DNA of 64,000 bases from CAVUWL01 sp963787415 (GCA_963787415.1 CAWBCO010000001.1:310001-374000); one strand, 5' to 3'; positions 8,190 to 17,788 are shown, counted from the first letter of the stretch. A program made the numbers and translations. Notes: generated from the sequence alone by a model not told the origin.

Positions 8190-10573
8190 TGGAGGGAAGC
8201 CCGGTTTTGGAAGTGGTCGAGTCCCCGCTCGATCCGGAGGAGGCGATCCGCGCCAATGAGCCACTGCCCGATGCGCTGCCGGTTCTGCCGCTGCGCGAGA
8301 CGGTCACCTTCCCCGAGACCCTGACCCCCCTGGCGGTCGGCCAGGCTCGCTCGATCAAGCTGGTCGACGATGTGCTCGGCGCCAACCGGATGCTGGCTAT
8401 GGTCGCCTCACGCGATCCTGAGAACGAGGAGCCCGGTCCCGCGGATCTCTATGGAGTCGGTGTGGTCGGGATCGTTGCCCGCATGCTGAAAGTGCCCGAC
8501 GGAACGCTTCGCATCCTGGTCCAGGGTGCTCAGCGGATCCGGGTCGGACCCTACGTCGCCGAGGAGCCCTACTTGGTCGCGCGGGTCAGCGAGATGGCCG
8601 ATGTCCTGCGGCCCAGTGCCGAGCTCGAGGCCCTGACCCGAAACGTTCAGCGCACCTTCTCAGAGATCATCGAGCAGATTCCATACCTGCCCGAGGAGTT
8701 GCAGATGGCGGTCGCCAACATCGAGGATCCGGCGGCGCTGGGCCACCTGATCGGCGGCGCTCTGCGGATCTCCACCGAGGAGAAGCAGAAGCTGCTCGAG
8801 GAGGTCGATGTCGCAAAGCGGTTGCGCCACCTCTCCCAGATCCTCGCCCGCGAGTTGGAGGTGGTGCAGCTCGGGACCCAGATCCAAACCCAGGTCCAAT
8901 CTGAGATCGATAAGGGTCAGCGCGAGTTCTTCCTGCGCCAGCAGCTGAAAGCGATCCAAGACGAGCTCGGGGAAGGTGATGAGCAGCAGGCGGAGGTCAA
9001 CGAGTTGCGCGAGAGGATCGGCGAGGCGCAGTTGCCCGAACACGCTCAAAAAGCTGCCGATCGCGAGCTCTCGCGCCTGGAGAAATTGCCGGCCGCCGCG
9101 GCTGAGCATGGCGTCATCCGAACCTATCTAGAGTGGCTGGTCGAGCTGCCCTGGTCAAAGCAGTCCGAGGACAACCTCGACATCGCCCATGCCCGTGATG
9201 TTCTGGACGCCGATCACTACGACCTCGAGAAGGTCAAGGACCGCATTCTCGAGTACCTCGCGGTGCGCAAGCTGAACCCGGACTCTCCGGGGCCGATCCT
9301 CTGCTTTGTCGGGCCTCCTGGAGTCGGTAAGACCAGCCTTGGGCGCTCGATCGCAAAGGCACTGGGGCGCAAGTTCGAGCGAATTTCGGTCGGCGGGGTG
9401 CGCGATGAGGCGGAGATTCGCGGCCACCGACGCACCTATATCGGGGCGATGCCCGGCACGATTGTCCGCGCCCTGCGCGATGCCGAGTCTCGCAACCCGG
9501 TTTTCATGATCGATGAGATCGACAAGATGGGCGCCGACTTTCGCGGCGACCCCGCCTCGGCGATGCTGGAGGTCCTCGATCCCTCTCAAAACGACAGCTT
9601 TCGCGACCACTATCTCGATCTCGAGTTCGACCTCTCCGACGTGATGTTCATCGCCACTGCGAATCAGCTCGACACGGTTCCCAGCCCGCTGCTGGACCGG
9701 ATGGAGACGATCGAACTGGCGGGCTACACGCTTGAGGAGAAGAAGCACATCGCCCGTCGCTACCTGGTCCCGCGCCAGATCGAGGCCAACGGCTTAAAGC
9801 CCGCTCAGATCGAGTTCTCCGCCGCGGCCCTGGCCGCGATCGTCGAGGAGTATACGCGCGAGGCCGGGGTTCGCAACCTGGAGCGCCAGATCGGCGCGAT
9901 CTGTCGCAAAGTCGCCCGCGAGGCCGCCGAGGGCAAGCTCAAGGCGAAGGCAAGGATTTCGGCCAAGCGGGCTCGCGAGCTGCTCGGGCGGCGGCGCTTT
10001 TTTGCCGAGCAGCGCCGCCGCACCAAGGACCCCGGGGTCGCCACCGGTCTCGCCTGGACTCCCACCGGCGGAGACGTCTTGTTCATCGAGGCGACCGCGA
10101 TGCCCGGCTCGGGGAATCTGACGATTACCGGGCAGCTCGGCGAGGTGATGAAGGAGTCAGCCCAGGCTGCTCTCTCCTACGTTCGCGGTCACCGCGCCCA
10201 GATCGCTCCCCAACTGGAGCCCGACTGGTTCGCCAAACAAGACCTGCACATCCACGTCCCCGCAGGTGCCGTGCCCAAGGACGGTCCATCCGCCGGGGTC
10301 GCGATGACCGTCGCGCTGGCTTCCCTGATCAGCGCCCGTGCGGTCCGCAATGACGTCGCGATGACCGGGGAGATCACGCTCACCGGACAGGTGCTGCCGA
10401 TCGGAGGCCTCAAGGAGAAGTCACTTGCCGCCCAGCGCGCGGGGATCAAGCGGGTCCTCGTTCCCGAGCGCAACGAAGGCGACGTCGAGGAGATCCCCGT
10501 TAACGAGCGCAGCGAGCTGGATTTCGTCTACGTCGAGGAGGTTTCTGAGGCGATCGAGGCGGCGCTGGCCTGA
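8189..10573 (+). CDS. lon: ATP-dependent protease La (Lon)
   Basis: Cytosolic AAA+ serine protease that degrades misfolded and regulatory proteins, 794 residues. The N-terminal LAN domain starts at LPVLPLRETVTFPETLTPL. A coiled region follows, then Walker A GPPGVGKTS (about 372), Walker B VFMIDEIDKMG, and a C-terminal protease domain with the catalytic Ser in PKDGPSAG (about 700) and Lys in GGLKEKSLAAQ (about 743). This arrangement is that of bacterial LonA. The ATG at 8189 shares its first base with the hsp20 stop; a TTG just before it is a less likely start. A membrane glycosyltransferase gene starts 3 bp after the stop. Confidence 0.97.
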   Translation: MEGSPVLEVVESPLDPEEAIRANEPLPDALPVLPLRETVTFPETLTPLAVGQARSIKLVDDVLGANRMLAMVASRDPENEEPGPADLYGVGVVGIVARMLKVPDGTLRILVQGAQRIRVGPYVAEEPYLVARVSEMADVLRPSAELEALTRNVQRTFSEIIEQIPYLPEELQMAVANIEDPAALGHLIGGALRISTEEKQKLLEEVDVAKRLRHLSQILARELEVVQLGTQIQTQVQSEIDKGQREFFLRQQLKAIQDELGEGDEQQAEVNELRERIGEAQLPEHAQKAADRELSRLEKLPAAAAEHGVIRTYLEWLVELPWSKQSEDNLDIAHARDVLDADHYDLEKVKDRILEYLAVRKLNPDSPGPILCFVGPPGVGKTSLGRSIAKALGRKFERISVGGVRDEAEIRGHRRTYIGAMPGTIVRALRDAESRNPVFMIDEIDKMGADFRGDPASAMLEVLDPSQNDSFRDHYLDLEFDLSDVMFIATANQLDTVPSPLLDRMETIELAGYTLEEKKHIARRYLVPRQIEANGLKPAQIEFSAAALAAIVEEYTREAGVRNLERQIGAICRKVAREAAEGKLKAKARISAKRARELLGRRRFFAEQRRRTKDPGVATGLAWTPTGGDVLFIEATAMPGSGNLTITGQLGEVMKESAQAALSYVRGHRAQIAPQLEPDWFAKQDLHIHVPAGAVPKDGPSAGVAMTVALASLISARAVRNDVAMTGEITLTGQVLPIGGLKEKSLAAQRAGIKRVLVPERNEGDVEEIPVNERSELDFVYVEEVSEAIEAALA

Positions 10574-10576
10574 TCG

Positions 10577-12115
10577 ATGGAGGCGGCGGCGCTTGGCAGG
10601 GGCAACCTGTCGACGATCGCGCAGGCCGCACGTCAGGCGGTGATCACGCGTTCTCGCGTTTTTTGGGCGGTGGCTGGGCTGACCGCCCTGGCCGCTGGCC
10701 TGCGCTTCTGGACGCTCGGCTCCCAGAGCTATCACCACGACGAGATCATCACCGCCAGCCGCATCCTGGGCGGCGGTTTCTGGCATGCGATGAAGGCGGT
10801 CGATGTGAGCGAGTCCACGCCGCCGCTTTACTACGCGCTCGCCTGGCTTTGGACGCAACTGACGGGGACCGGTGCATTCGGCTTGCGGGCGGTCTCGGCG
10901 CTGGCCGGCGTCGCGGTCGTCCCGGTCGCCTACCTGATCGCCGCGCAGCTGCGCGGGCGCCGCGCGGGGGTCGCCGCTGCAGCGCTGGTCGCCGTCAATC
11001 CAATGCTCCTTTGGTACTCCCAGGAGGCCCGAGCCTACGCTCTGTTTGTCCTGCTCACCGCGCTTTCGCTGCTTTTCTTTGTGCGGGCTCTGAGCGGTGC
11101 GCGCCGTCGCGATCTCCTCGCCTGGGCCGTTTTCTCAGCGCTCGCACTCGGTACCCACTACTTCGCCCTCTTTCCGGTTCTCACCGAGGCGCTTTGGCTG
11201 GCCCGCCGCCGTCGTCGCGAAAGCCTTGCCGGGCTTTTCATCCTCACCGCAACCGGTCTCGCCCTGGCGCCACTGGCGATCCATCAGGTCTCGGTCGGAC
11301 ATGCCCAGTGGATCGGCAACTATCCCCTCCTGCATCGCCTCTGGGAGACCGCGATGACCTTCATGGTGGGGGAGACCGGCGAGATCATCGCTCAGCCCGA
11401 GCACCCCCTCCAGGCCCTTGTACCGGCCCTTCTCTTGCTCGCTGCGCTGGTCCTCGTCTTTGCCCGCGGCGAACGGGTCGAGCGGCGGGCGGCGGCGATC
11501 CCCCTGACGCTCGCCGCCACCACCGTGGCACTCCCCATCCTGATCGCCTTGGTCTCGCCAAGCAACGATTACCTTCTCGCGCGCAACGTCTTGCCGGCTC
11601 TGGTTCCGCTCTTGGTCGCCGCCGCGATCGCCGCCGCGAGCGAGCGAGCGCGCCGCGTCGGAACCGTCATCGTGGCGGCTCTGGTCGCCTACTCTCTGGG
11701 CTTCTGCGTTTGGGTCGATCTGACCCCTGCGCTCCAGCGCCCCGATTGGGACTCCGTAGCTGCTCAACTCGGCGCTCCGCGCGCCCCGCGGGCGATCGTC
11801 ACCTGGATCTTGGGGGTGGCGCCGCTTCGCTACTACCTATCCCACGGTGGCTTTGAGGTCTCCCCCGGTGGCGGCTTTCGGTGGCTCGTGCACGAACTCG
11901 ACTTCGTCTCCAATGCCCCAACCGCTGCCATCCCGCGCAGCATGCTCGGCCCCGGTTTCAGAGCGGCCGGGACCGAGCAGGTGGGACGGTTGGCGCTGAG
12001 GCGCTACGCAGCCCCGGGACTGCAGCTGCGAGCGCTGCGGTTGCGCTCGGTGCGAAAGGCGGCGCTTGATTTTCCCACCAACGGGGTGCTGATTGACGGC
12101 GTCGGCCCCCGGTGA
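10577..12115 (+). CDS. polytopic membrane glycosyltransferase (GT39/ArnT-like)
   Basis: 512 residues with about ten hydrophobic segments. The first extracytoplasmic loop carries the acidic motif YHHDEIITASRILGG, as in ArnT/PMT-type (GT-C) glycosyltransferases that use lipid-linked sugars. Segments such as YSQEARAYALFVLLTALSLL also match this superfamily. The acceptor cannot be deduced: candidates are a cell-wall polymer, lipid or secreted protein. It follows lon by 3 bp but is unlikely to be functionally related. A second, frameshifted protein of the same general type lies at 45642-47863. Confidence 0.82.
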   Translation: MEAAALGRGNLSTIAQAARQAVITRSRVFWAVAGLTALAAGLRFWTLGSQSYHHDEIITASRILGGGFWHAMKAVDVSESTPPLYYALAWLWTQLTGTGAFGLRAVSALAGVAVVPVAYLIAAQLRGRRAGVAAAALVAVNPMLLWYSQEARAYALFVLLTALSLLFFVRALSGARRRDLLAWAVFSALALGTHYFALFPVLTEALWLARRRRRESLAGLFILTATGLALAPLAIHQVSVGHAQWIGNYPLLHRLWETAMTFMVGETGEIIAQPEHPLQALVPALLLLAALVLVFARGERVERRAAAIPLTLAATTVALPILIALVSPSNDYLLARNVLPALVPLLVAAAIAAASERARRVGTVIVAALVAYSLGFCVWVDLTPALQRPDWDSVAAQLGAPRAPRAIVTWILGVAPLRYYLSHGGFEVSPGGGFRWLVHELDFVSNAPTAAIPRSMLGPGFRAAGTEQVGRLALRRYAAPGLQLRALRLRSVRKAALDFPTNGVLIDGVGPR

Positions 12116-12168
12116 ACTGGATTCGGGGTTATCCTGAACGCCCACGGAGAATCCAGCGAGGAGAGGGC

Positions 12169-12597
12169 ATGACCAAGACACGCGCGACCCAGGCCGCCGA
12201 TATCTATTCGACCGCACGCGAGAATCCCTACGTGCAGCGTCTGATCGAGGACGACGAGTTGCGCGACAGCCTTCGCAACGCCTTTGACGCGGCGCGGCAG
12301 GCCTACGGGCGGGCGACCGGCAACGGCAAGGGCCCGGTCAAGGCGATGACCAGCGACAAGAAGGTTCAAAAGGACATGCGCTCTGCGGCGGAGTCGCTGC
12401 GCGAGGTCTCCGAACAGCTGCGGGCGCCGAAGAAGCGCAAGAAGAGCAAGCTCGGTCGCCTCATCCTCTTCGCCCTCGTCGCCGCCGCCGCCGCGCTGGT
12501 GCTCAGCGAGGATGCGCGCAAGAAGGTGCTCGACACCCTATTTGGCGCCGAGGAGGAGTTCGAGTACACCAGCAGCTCGAGCATCAACGGTTCCTAG
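12169..12597 (+). CDS. hypothetical single-span membrane protein
   Basis: 142 residues from an ATG with GAGGAGAGGG just upstream. An earlier in-frame ATG at 12112 overlaps the previous gene and lacks a site. The N-terminal ~100 residues are charged and helical (ARENPYVQRLIEDDELRDSL). A KKRKKSKLGR positively charged patch is followed by one hydrophobic segment (LILFALVAAAAALVL) near 103-118 and a short acidic/Ser tail. The positive-inside rule puts the N-terminal domain in the cytoplasm. I do not recognise the family, and the neighbours give no functional hint. Confidence 0.75.
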   Translation: MTKTRATQAADIYSTARENPYVQRLIEDDELRDSLRNAFDAARQAYGRATGNGKGPVKAMTSDKKVQKDMRSAAESLREVSEQLRAPKKRKKSKLGRLILFALVAAAAALVLSEDARKKVLDTLFGAEEEFEYTSSSSINGS

Positions 12598-12714
12598 TTC
12601 GGCACACCCAGTGCTCGCAGCGGCCGCCTCGCTCCCTAGACTGGCGGTCATCGCGATCCCTGGGACCCGTGTTCTGTGATCGTTTCTCGAACTAGCAAGG
12701 CGCCAGACAGAACC

Positions 12715-13323
12715 ATGGAGGCAGCAACCAAAGAGCGCGAGCTGAGCGGCGAGAAGGCCCAGCGAATCATCGATGCGATGCGCGAGAGCGTCGCAAAACG
12801 TGGCGCTGCCGCCTCGACCTTTGAGCAGGTTGCGGCGGAGGCTGGGGTTAGCCGTGGCCTCCTTCACTACTACTTCGGGACCAAGGAGCGGCTCTTGGTC
12901 GAGGTAGTGCGCCGCGACGCCGAGATCCGCGTCGCCCGCCTCGATGAGATGCTGTCGAAGGCAAAATCGGTCGACGATGTGATCGACGTTCTCCTCGCCA
13001 GCCTCACCGACATGATCGAAAACGAGCCCGCCTTCTTTCTTTTGCTCTATGAGCTGTTCAGCGCCGGGCGCCGCAACCCCGATATTCGTCGCGAGGTCGG
13101 CCAGCTATTCCAGCGCACCCGCTCCCACGTCGGCGAGGTGCTGAAGGCCAAGGAGCGAGAGGGCGTTCTCAATCTGCGCTATGACGCCGAGGCGGTCGTC
13201 TCCTATCTGTTTGCAGTCGGCGATGGGTTCGCCCTGCAGGCTCTCTCTGATACCGAGCACGACAACAGCGCGGCGCTGGCAGCCGGCGCGGCTTCGGCAA
13301 GGTACCTGCTGATCGCCGAGTAG
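12715..13323 (+). CDS. TetR-family transcriptional regulator
   Basis: 202 residues from ATG 12715; an in-frame GTG at 12676 would add 13. The N-terminal helix-turn-helix is typical TetR: STFEQVAAEAGVSRG followed by LLHYYFGTKERLLVEVV. The C-terminal all-helical region (about 70-200) would bind a ligand and dimerise. The family usually represses its own or adjacent genes. The amidase gene begins 89 bp downstream on the same strand and is a candidate target, but no operator is evident. Confidence 0.9.
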   Translation: MEAATKERELSGEKAQRIIDAMRESVAKRGAAASTFEQVAAEAGVSRGLLHYYFGTKERLLVEVVRRDAEIRVARLDEMLSKAKSVDDVIDVLLASLTDMIENEPAFFLLLYELFSAGRRNPDIRREVGQLFQRTRSHVGEVLKAKEREGVLNLRYDAEAVVSYLFAVGDGFALQALSDTEHDNSAALAAGAASARYLLIAE

Positions 13324-13411
13324 CGGCCGCTCCCAGATGAGAGCGTTGACCGCAGGCCCGGTATTCAGCTCTCGCTGGGCCTGATTGCGGGCGCGGGGTT
13401 AGGATCGACTG

Positions 13412-14839
13412 ATGAGCACCGAGAGCAAACTGCCAGAGGAGGACCTGGCCTTCGCCGGGGCGGTGCGCCAAGCCGAGCTGGTCCGCGCTGGAGAGGTTTC
13501 CCCGGTCGAGCTGGTTGGGCTTTATCTCGCTCGCATCGCTCGCATCGACCCCCAGCTCAACAGCTTCCGGGTGGTCCTCGGCGAGCGCGCGATGCTGGAG
13601 GCCGAGCAGGCCGAGGCGCGGCTAAAGGGCGGTGAGGAGCGGCCGCTGCTCGGGGTGCCGATCGCGCTCAAGGACTCCATCGACCTCGCCGGCGAGCTCA
13701 CCACCTTCGGCACCGATGGCTTCCCCGAGCCGGCGCGGGCGGACTCTGAGATGGTCCGGCGTCTGCGCGCGGCTGGGGCGATCGTGATCGGCAAGACCCA
13801 CCTTCCCGAGCTTGCGATCTGTGGCTTTACCGAGTCGGCCACCTGGGGTATCAGCCGCAACCCCTGGGACCTTCAGCGCAGCCCCGGAGGCTCCAGCGGA
13901 GGTAGCGCGGCGGCGGTCGCCGCCGGCCTGGTGGCAATCGCCTCGGCCTCAGATGGGGCCGGATCGATCCGCATTCCGGCTGCCAGCTGTGGACTGTTTG
14001 GGCTCAAGCCGCAGCGCGGCAGGGTCTCGCTTGCGCCCGACCTCGAACATTGGAACGGACTCACTGCCAATGGCTGTCTCAGCCGCACCGTCGCCGATAC
14101 CGCGCTTTGGCTGGACATCGTCAGCGGGGACTCGCGTGAGCCCGGGGCGCCACCGCCCCCCGCGGGTTCATTCCTTGAGGCCGCGAGGACTCCGCCAGCA
14201 AAGCTGCGAGTCGCGTATTCATCCCTGCCACCACGGGCCGTTGCACCGCCGATCGTTTCCGAGCAGGTCAAGGCCGCCGTCGTTCAAACCGCTGAGCTGC
14301 TGCGCTCACTCGGGCACGAGACGATCGAGCGTGATCCCGACTGGGGTGGGATCGGTGACAACGCGGTGCCGCGCTACCTGCGTGGGATCGCCGAAGACCT
14401 TGATCTGGTACCGCGTCCCGAGCGCCTTGAACGGCGGACCCGGGCGATGGCGAGACTCGGCAGGTTGATCCCCGAGCCGTTATTTGAGCGAGCGCTGCGC
14501 GGGCGCGAGGCCGACGCCGCCCGCATCAACTCACTGTTTGAAAGCTGCGAGGTGCTGATCACACCGGTGATGGGCGATACCGCGATCCCGGTGCGGCGCT
14601 GGGAGGGCAGGGGGGCGCTATGGACCCTGCTTGGGATGAGCCGCTGCTATCCATTCTGCGTCCCCTGGAACCATCTCGGCAACCCCTCGATGGCGGTCCC
14701 CGCCGGGTTCTCGGCCGAGGGAATGCCACTCTCGATCCAGATCATCGGCCGCCCGGGGGATGAGGCTACCCTGCTCTCACTTGCCGCCCAGATCGAGGCG
14801 GAGAGACCCTGGGCTGAGCGGCGTCCGAGCCTGGTCTGA
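13412..14839 (+). CDS. amidase-signature-family hydrolase
   Basis: 475 residues. It contains the Ser-Ser-Lys triad of amidase-signature enzymes: Lys in GVPIALKDSID (about 88), and the two serines in SPGGSSGGSAAAVAAG and DGAGSIRIPAASCGLFGLKP (about 150-190). The family hydrolyses carboxamides; GatA is the well-known member. This copy has no gatB or gatC neighbours and its C-terminal half is not GatA-like, so it is probably a catabolic or detoxifying amidase of unknown substrate. A TetR regulator lies directly upstream. Confidence 0.9.
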   Translation: MSTESKLPEEDLAFAGAVRQAELVRAGEVSPVELVGLYLARIARIDPQLNSFRVVLGERAMLEAEQAEARLKGGEERPLLGVPIALKDSIDLAGELTTFGTDGFPEPARADSEMVRRLRAAGAIVIGKTHLPELAICGFTESATWGISRNPWDLQRSPGGSSGGSAAAVAAGLVAIASASDGAGSIRIPAASCGLFGLKPQRGRVSLAPDLEHWNGLTANGCLSRTVADTALWLDIVSGDSREPGAPPPPAGSFLEAARTPPAKLRVAYSSLPPRAVAPPIVSEQVKAAVVQTAELLRSLGHETIERDPDWGGIGDNAVPRYLRGIAEDLDLVPRPERLERRTRAMARLGRLIPEPLFERALRGREADAARINSLFESCEVLITPVMGDTAIPVRRWEGRGALWTLLGMSRCYPFCVPWNHLGNPSMAVPAGFSAEGMPLSIQIIGRPGDEATLLSLAAQIEAERPWAERRPSLV

Positions 14840-14871
14840 ACCGGCCGGGTTGAGCCGAGCGGGGCGCCGGT

Positions 14872-16149
14872 CTAGCCGGCGAACACCTTGCGCAGTCGGG
14901 CCAGCTCGCGGATGCTGCCGCGGGGGCGGACCCGTCGCTGCAGCATCATCCGCACCGGATTTGCATCGGGTCCGGTGAAGGCGACCCAATCACTCCAGCT
15001 CGCCTCCAGGGTCAGATCCGGATTGGGAGCCTCACCGGCCTCGGCTCTGGTCGAGCCGTTGTCGATCACAAGGTGCCAGGGAGCAGCGTCGCTGAACCGC
15101 CACTGGTAGACCAGCGGGGTGCCGTTTGCAACCTTGGGATCCGCCGAGCGGGCGATCACGTCGAAGTGCAAACGCTGTAGCTCTGGGGAGGACTCCGGCG
15201 GGCGAACGTTAGGTTGGCCGACGATCCCCGCCATCAGCATCTTCACCTGCCGTTTGGCGATCTCCTCCTCATCCATCGCGGGGTCGAAGGGGAACACACC
15301 AGGTGGCATCTGGTCGGTCGGATAACCGATCGTGCGCCAGCGCTGGCGGATCAGCTTCAGGCCAAAGGCGAAGATGTCCTCCATCGAGAAGCCGTAGCAC
15401 TCGGTGTATTCGCGGTCCCAGTTTGGCGGGGTGAAGACGGCGACCCCGTAGGGCAGCACTTCGCGCAAGAGCTCGACAACTGCCGCTTTGCACTCATCTG
15501 ATTCGGCCAGCAATTCGGCGAGTACCTTGACGCCGAAGCCGATGTGGCGCTGCTCGTCGCGTGAAACGTTGGCCATCCCCGAGCTGAAGCCGGGCATCGT
15601 GTCCTCAGAGGCGAAGAAGTCCTCGATGAAGTGCTGCCCAGGCTGGGCGAGTGAGCCCTCGACGATCATGTGGTAGAGGGTGATCGCCTGGGCGTACTTT
15701 GGCAGCGAGCGGTCCTTGCGCAGTTCCGCCGCCATACGGTCAAGCCGGTCAAATACGCCGCGGTAGCCCCAGCTGAGCTGGGGGAGGGTGGAGGAGAGTG
15801 TCTCTTGCAGCGAATCCCCGCCGACCCCGATCACCTCTTTGAAGAAGCGGTGAAAGAAGACCGAGTGGCGAACCTCATCGACTTGCTGGGTGGCGAGAAA
15901 GTAGGCCTGCTCCTCGCTCGGCGCCGCGGTGATGTAGGGGGCGAGCGTGTCAGCGACCCGGTCCTCGCCGTAGAAAAACATCGAATAAATCCACATCGCA
16001 GAACGCCGTTGGATCTCACTCAGCGAATCCCACCCGGTGCGATCCTGGGAGAAGTCGATGTCATACGCGCTCCAGTTTCCGTGCTCCCAGCGGTGGTAGA
16101 GATCCTCGTAGGTGACGTCCTGAATGAGGCTCTGTGCTGCGACGCTCAT
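14872..16149 (-). CDS. R2-like ligand-binding oxidase (R2lox) fused to SCP2-like domain
   Basis: 425 residues. The N-terminal ~280 form a ferritin-like four-helix domain with the full metal-ligand set: Glu in FYGEDRVADT, E..H in VDEVRHSVFF, Glu in YHMIVEGSLA, and E..H in SRDEQRHIGF. Val sits three after the first Glu and Tyr five before the third, the positions that form the Tyr-Val ether crosslink in characterised Mn/Fe R2lox proteins. The C-terminal ~120 residues (QWRFSDAAPWHLVIDNGST, PNPDLTLEASWSDWVAF) resemble an SCP2/sterol-carrier lipid-binding domain. R2lox enzymes bind a long-chain fatty acid near the metals; their reaction in vivo is unknown. An AAAGGAGAG site precedes the ATG. A same-strand acyl-CoA ligase gene lies 133 bp upstream. 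Confidence 0.85.
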   Translation of the reverse strand: MSVAAQSLIQDVTYEDLYHRWEHGNWSAYDIDFSQDRTGWDSLSEIQRRSAMWIYSMFFYGEDRVADTLAPYITAAPSEEQAYFLATQQVDEVRHSVFFHRFFKEVIGVGGDSLQETLSSTLPQLSWGYRGVFDRLDRMAAELRKDRSLPKYAQAITLYHMIVEGSLAQPGQHFIEDFFASEDTMPGFSSGMANVSRDEQRHIGFGVKVLAELLAESDECKAAVVELLREVLPYGVAVFTPPNWDREYTECYGFSMEDIFAFGLKLIRQRWRTIGYPTDQMPPGVFPFDPAMDEEEIAKRQVKMLMAGIVGQPNVRPPESSPELQRLHFDVIARSADPKVANGTPLVYQWRFSDAAPWHLVIDNGSTRAEAGEAPNPDLTLEASWSDWVAFTGPDANPVRMMLQRRVRPRGSIRELARLRKVFAG

Positions 16150-16282
16150 CTCTCTCCTTTGGTGGTGCCTCGGTGCTGTGGCACGGAGGTTAGCGCTCGA
16201 CTGGCTGGGCAGCCAGGATAGACCGTGTGAGCTCGATCACAGATCGAGGATTGCTGCGGGTTGGGATCGGGGCGCGGGATCT

Positions 16283-17788
16283 CTACACCGCGTCTCGGGC
16301 TGGAAGCTCGATCTCACGCTTGAGGATCTTGCCGGTGGGACCTTTGGGCAGCTCCACCACAAACCAGACGATCCGCGGGTACTTGTAAGCGGCGATTCGA
16401 TCCCTGACAAAGGCAGCGACCTCCTCCGCGCTCAGCTCCTCGTCCTCGTGGAGAACGACGGCCGCGCCAATCTCTTCACCCCACAGATCGTCGGGAACTC
16501 CGACCACCGCCGCTTCGCGGATCTGGGGATGCTCGAATAGGACCTCCTCGACCTCGCGGGGATAAACGTTGTAGCCACCGCGGATGATCAGGTCCTTCTT
16601 GCGGTCGACGATGTAGAAATAGCCGTCGGCGTCGGTGCGGGCCATGTCTCCGGAGTGAAACCAGCCCCCCCGCATTGCCTCCGTCGTGGCCTCGGGATGG
16701 CCCCAGTAGCCCTTCATTATGTTGTGGCCGCGAATCACGATCTCACCCACCTCACCCTGGGGAAGTGGGTTGTCCTCCTCGTCCACGACCCGCATCTGGA
16801 CCCCTTCAATCGGGGTCCCGATCGAGCCCGGCTTGCGCTCCAGGTTAGGGTGATTGGAGCAGGAGACCGGCGAGGTCTCCGAGAGTCCATAGCCCTCGAG
16901 GACAATCGCAGCGAAGGCTTGCTCAAAGCCGCGCAGGACCTCTACCGGCATCGAGGCGCCGCCGGTCACGCAGCTGCGCAGGGTGGAGGTATCAAAGCGC
17001 TCGCGCTCGGGGTGGTGCAGCAGCGCCCCATACATCGTCGGCACGCCCTGGAAATGGGTGACGCGGTCGCGCTCGATCGTCGCCAGCGCCTCACCGGGGT
17101 CAAAGCGGGGGAGCATCGTCAAGCAGGCCCCCATTCGCAGCGAGCCGTTCATGCTCACCGTCTGCCCGAAGGAGTGAAAGAGCGGCAGCGCCCCGAGCAC
17201 GACGTCGCCCTCGCCAACTTCGACCGTCGTCTCGCTCGAGATCTCGGCGTTGCGGGTGAGGTTGAGATGGGTCAGCTCCGCGCCCTTCGGTTTGCCGGTG
17301 GTCCCCGAGGTGTAGAGGATCACCGCGGTGTCCTCCTCCGCTGTCTCGGCGAGCCCCGGCTTGGGCTGAAGACGCTCGAGGGTGGCGGCCATCGCCGCCG
17401 GCTCGACCTCGATTGTCTCGGCCCCGGCCGCGGCAGCACCCGCCCCTGCCTCCTGCGCGAATCCGTGCCAGGCCAAGAGGATGCTGGCGCCGGAGTCCTG
17501 CAGATAAAACGCAATCTCTCGTCGCTTCAGCAGGACGTTCATCGGGACCACGATGGCGCCGGCCCGCAGCGCGCCGTAGTAGCAGATCGCAAACTCCGGG
17601 ACGTTGGGCAGCATGACCCCAACCCGGTCTCCGGGTTTCACGCCTCGCTCCTCCAGCAGCTGCGCGAGCCGGGCGCTTTGATCCTCGAGGTCGGCGTAGG
17701 TCAACTCTCTCGCCGCGAGTCGGACCGCCGCCGCCTGCGGTGCCCGCTCGGTGCTTTTCGTCAGTATCGATGCGAGGTTTAGGCCCAT
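16283..17788 (-). CDS. fatty acyl-CoA synthetase (AMP-binding)
   Basis: 501 residues of the adenylate-forming family, activating a carboxylic acid (probably a fatty acid) to acyl-CoA via an acyl-AMP. The P-loop is YTSGTTGKPKGAEL (about 160). GYGLSETSPVSC and HSGDMARTDADGYFYIVDRK follow, then GGYNVYPREVEEVL and the C-terminal catalytic Lys in PTGKILKREI. The ATG at 17788 gives the usual MGLNLASIL start; a TTG 14 codons earlier is less convincing. It is co-oriented with the R2lox-SCP2 gene downstream (gap 133 bp) and may supply or use its acyl ligand. Confidence 0.92.
   Translation of the reverse strand: MGLNLASILTKSTERAPQAAAVRLAARELTYADLEDQSARLAQLLEERGVKPGDRVGVMLPNVPEFAICYYGALRAGAIVVPMNVLLKRREIAFYLQDSGASILLAWHGFAQEAGAGAAAAGAETIEVEPAAMAATLERLQPKPGLAETAEEDTAVILYTSGTTGKPKGAELTHLNLTRNAEISSETTVEVGEGDVVLGALPLFHSFGQTVSMNGSLRMGACLTMLPRFDPGEALATIERDRVTHFQGVPTMYGALLHHPERERFDTSTLRSCVTGGASMPVEVLRGFEQAFAAIVLEGYGLSETSPVSCSNHPNLERKPGSIGTPIEGVQMRVVDEEDNPLPQGEVGEIVIRGHNIMKGYWGHPEATTEAMRGGWFHSGDMARTDADGYFYIVDRKKDLIIRGGYNVYPREVEEVLFEHPQIREAAVVGVPDDLWGEEIGAAVVLHEDEELSAEEVAAFVRDRIAAYKYPRIVWFVVELPKGPTGKILKREIELPARDAV

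Noticed and set aside
14840..14871. Terminator between amidase and R2lox-SCP2 genes
   Set aside because: Only a 6-bp ACCGGC/GCCGGT pairing with a 20-base loop is seen, which is too weak to call.
16655..17782. 375-residue forward frame
   Set aside because: Antisense shadow of the acyl-CoA ligase gene.
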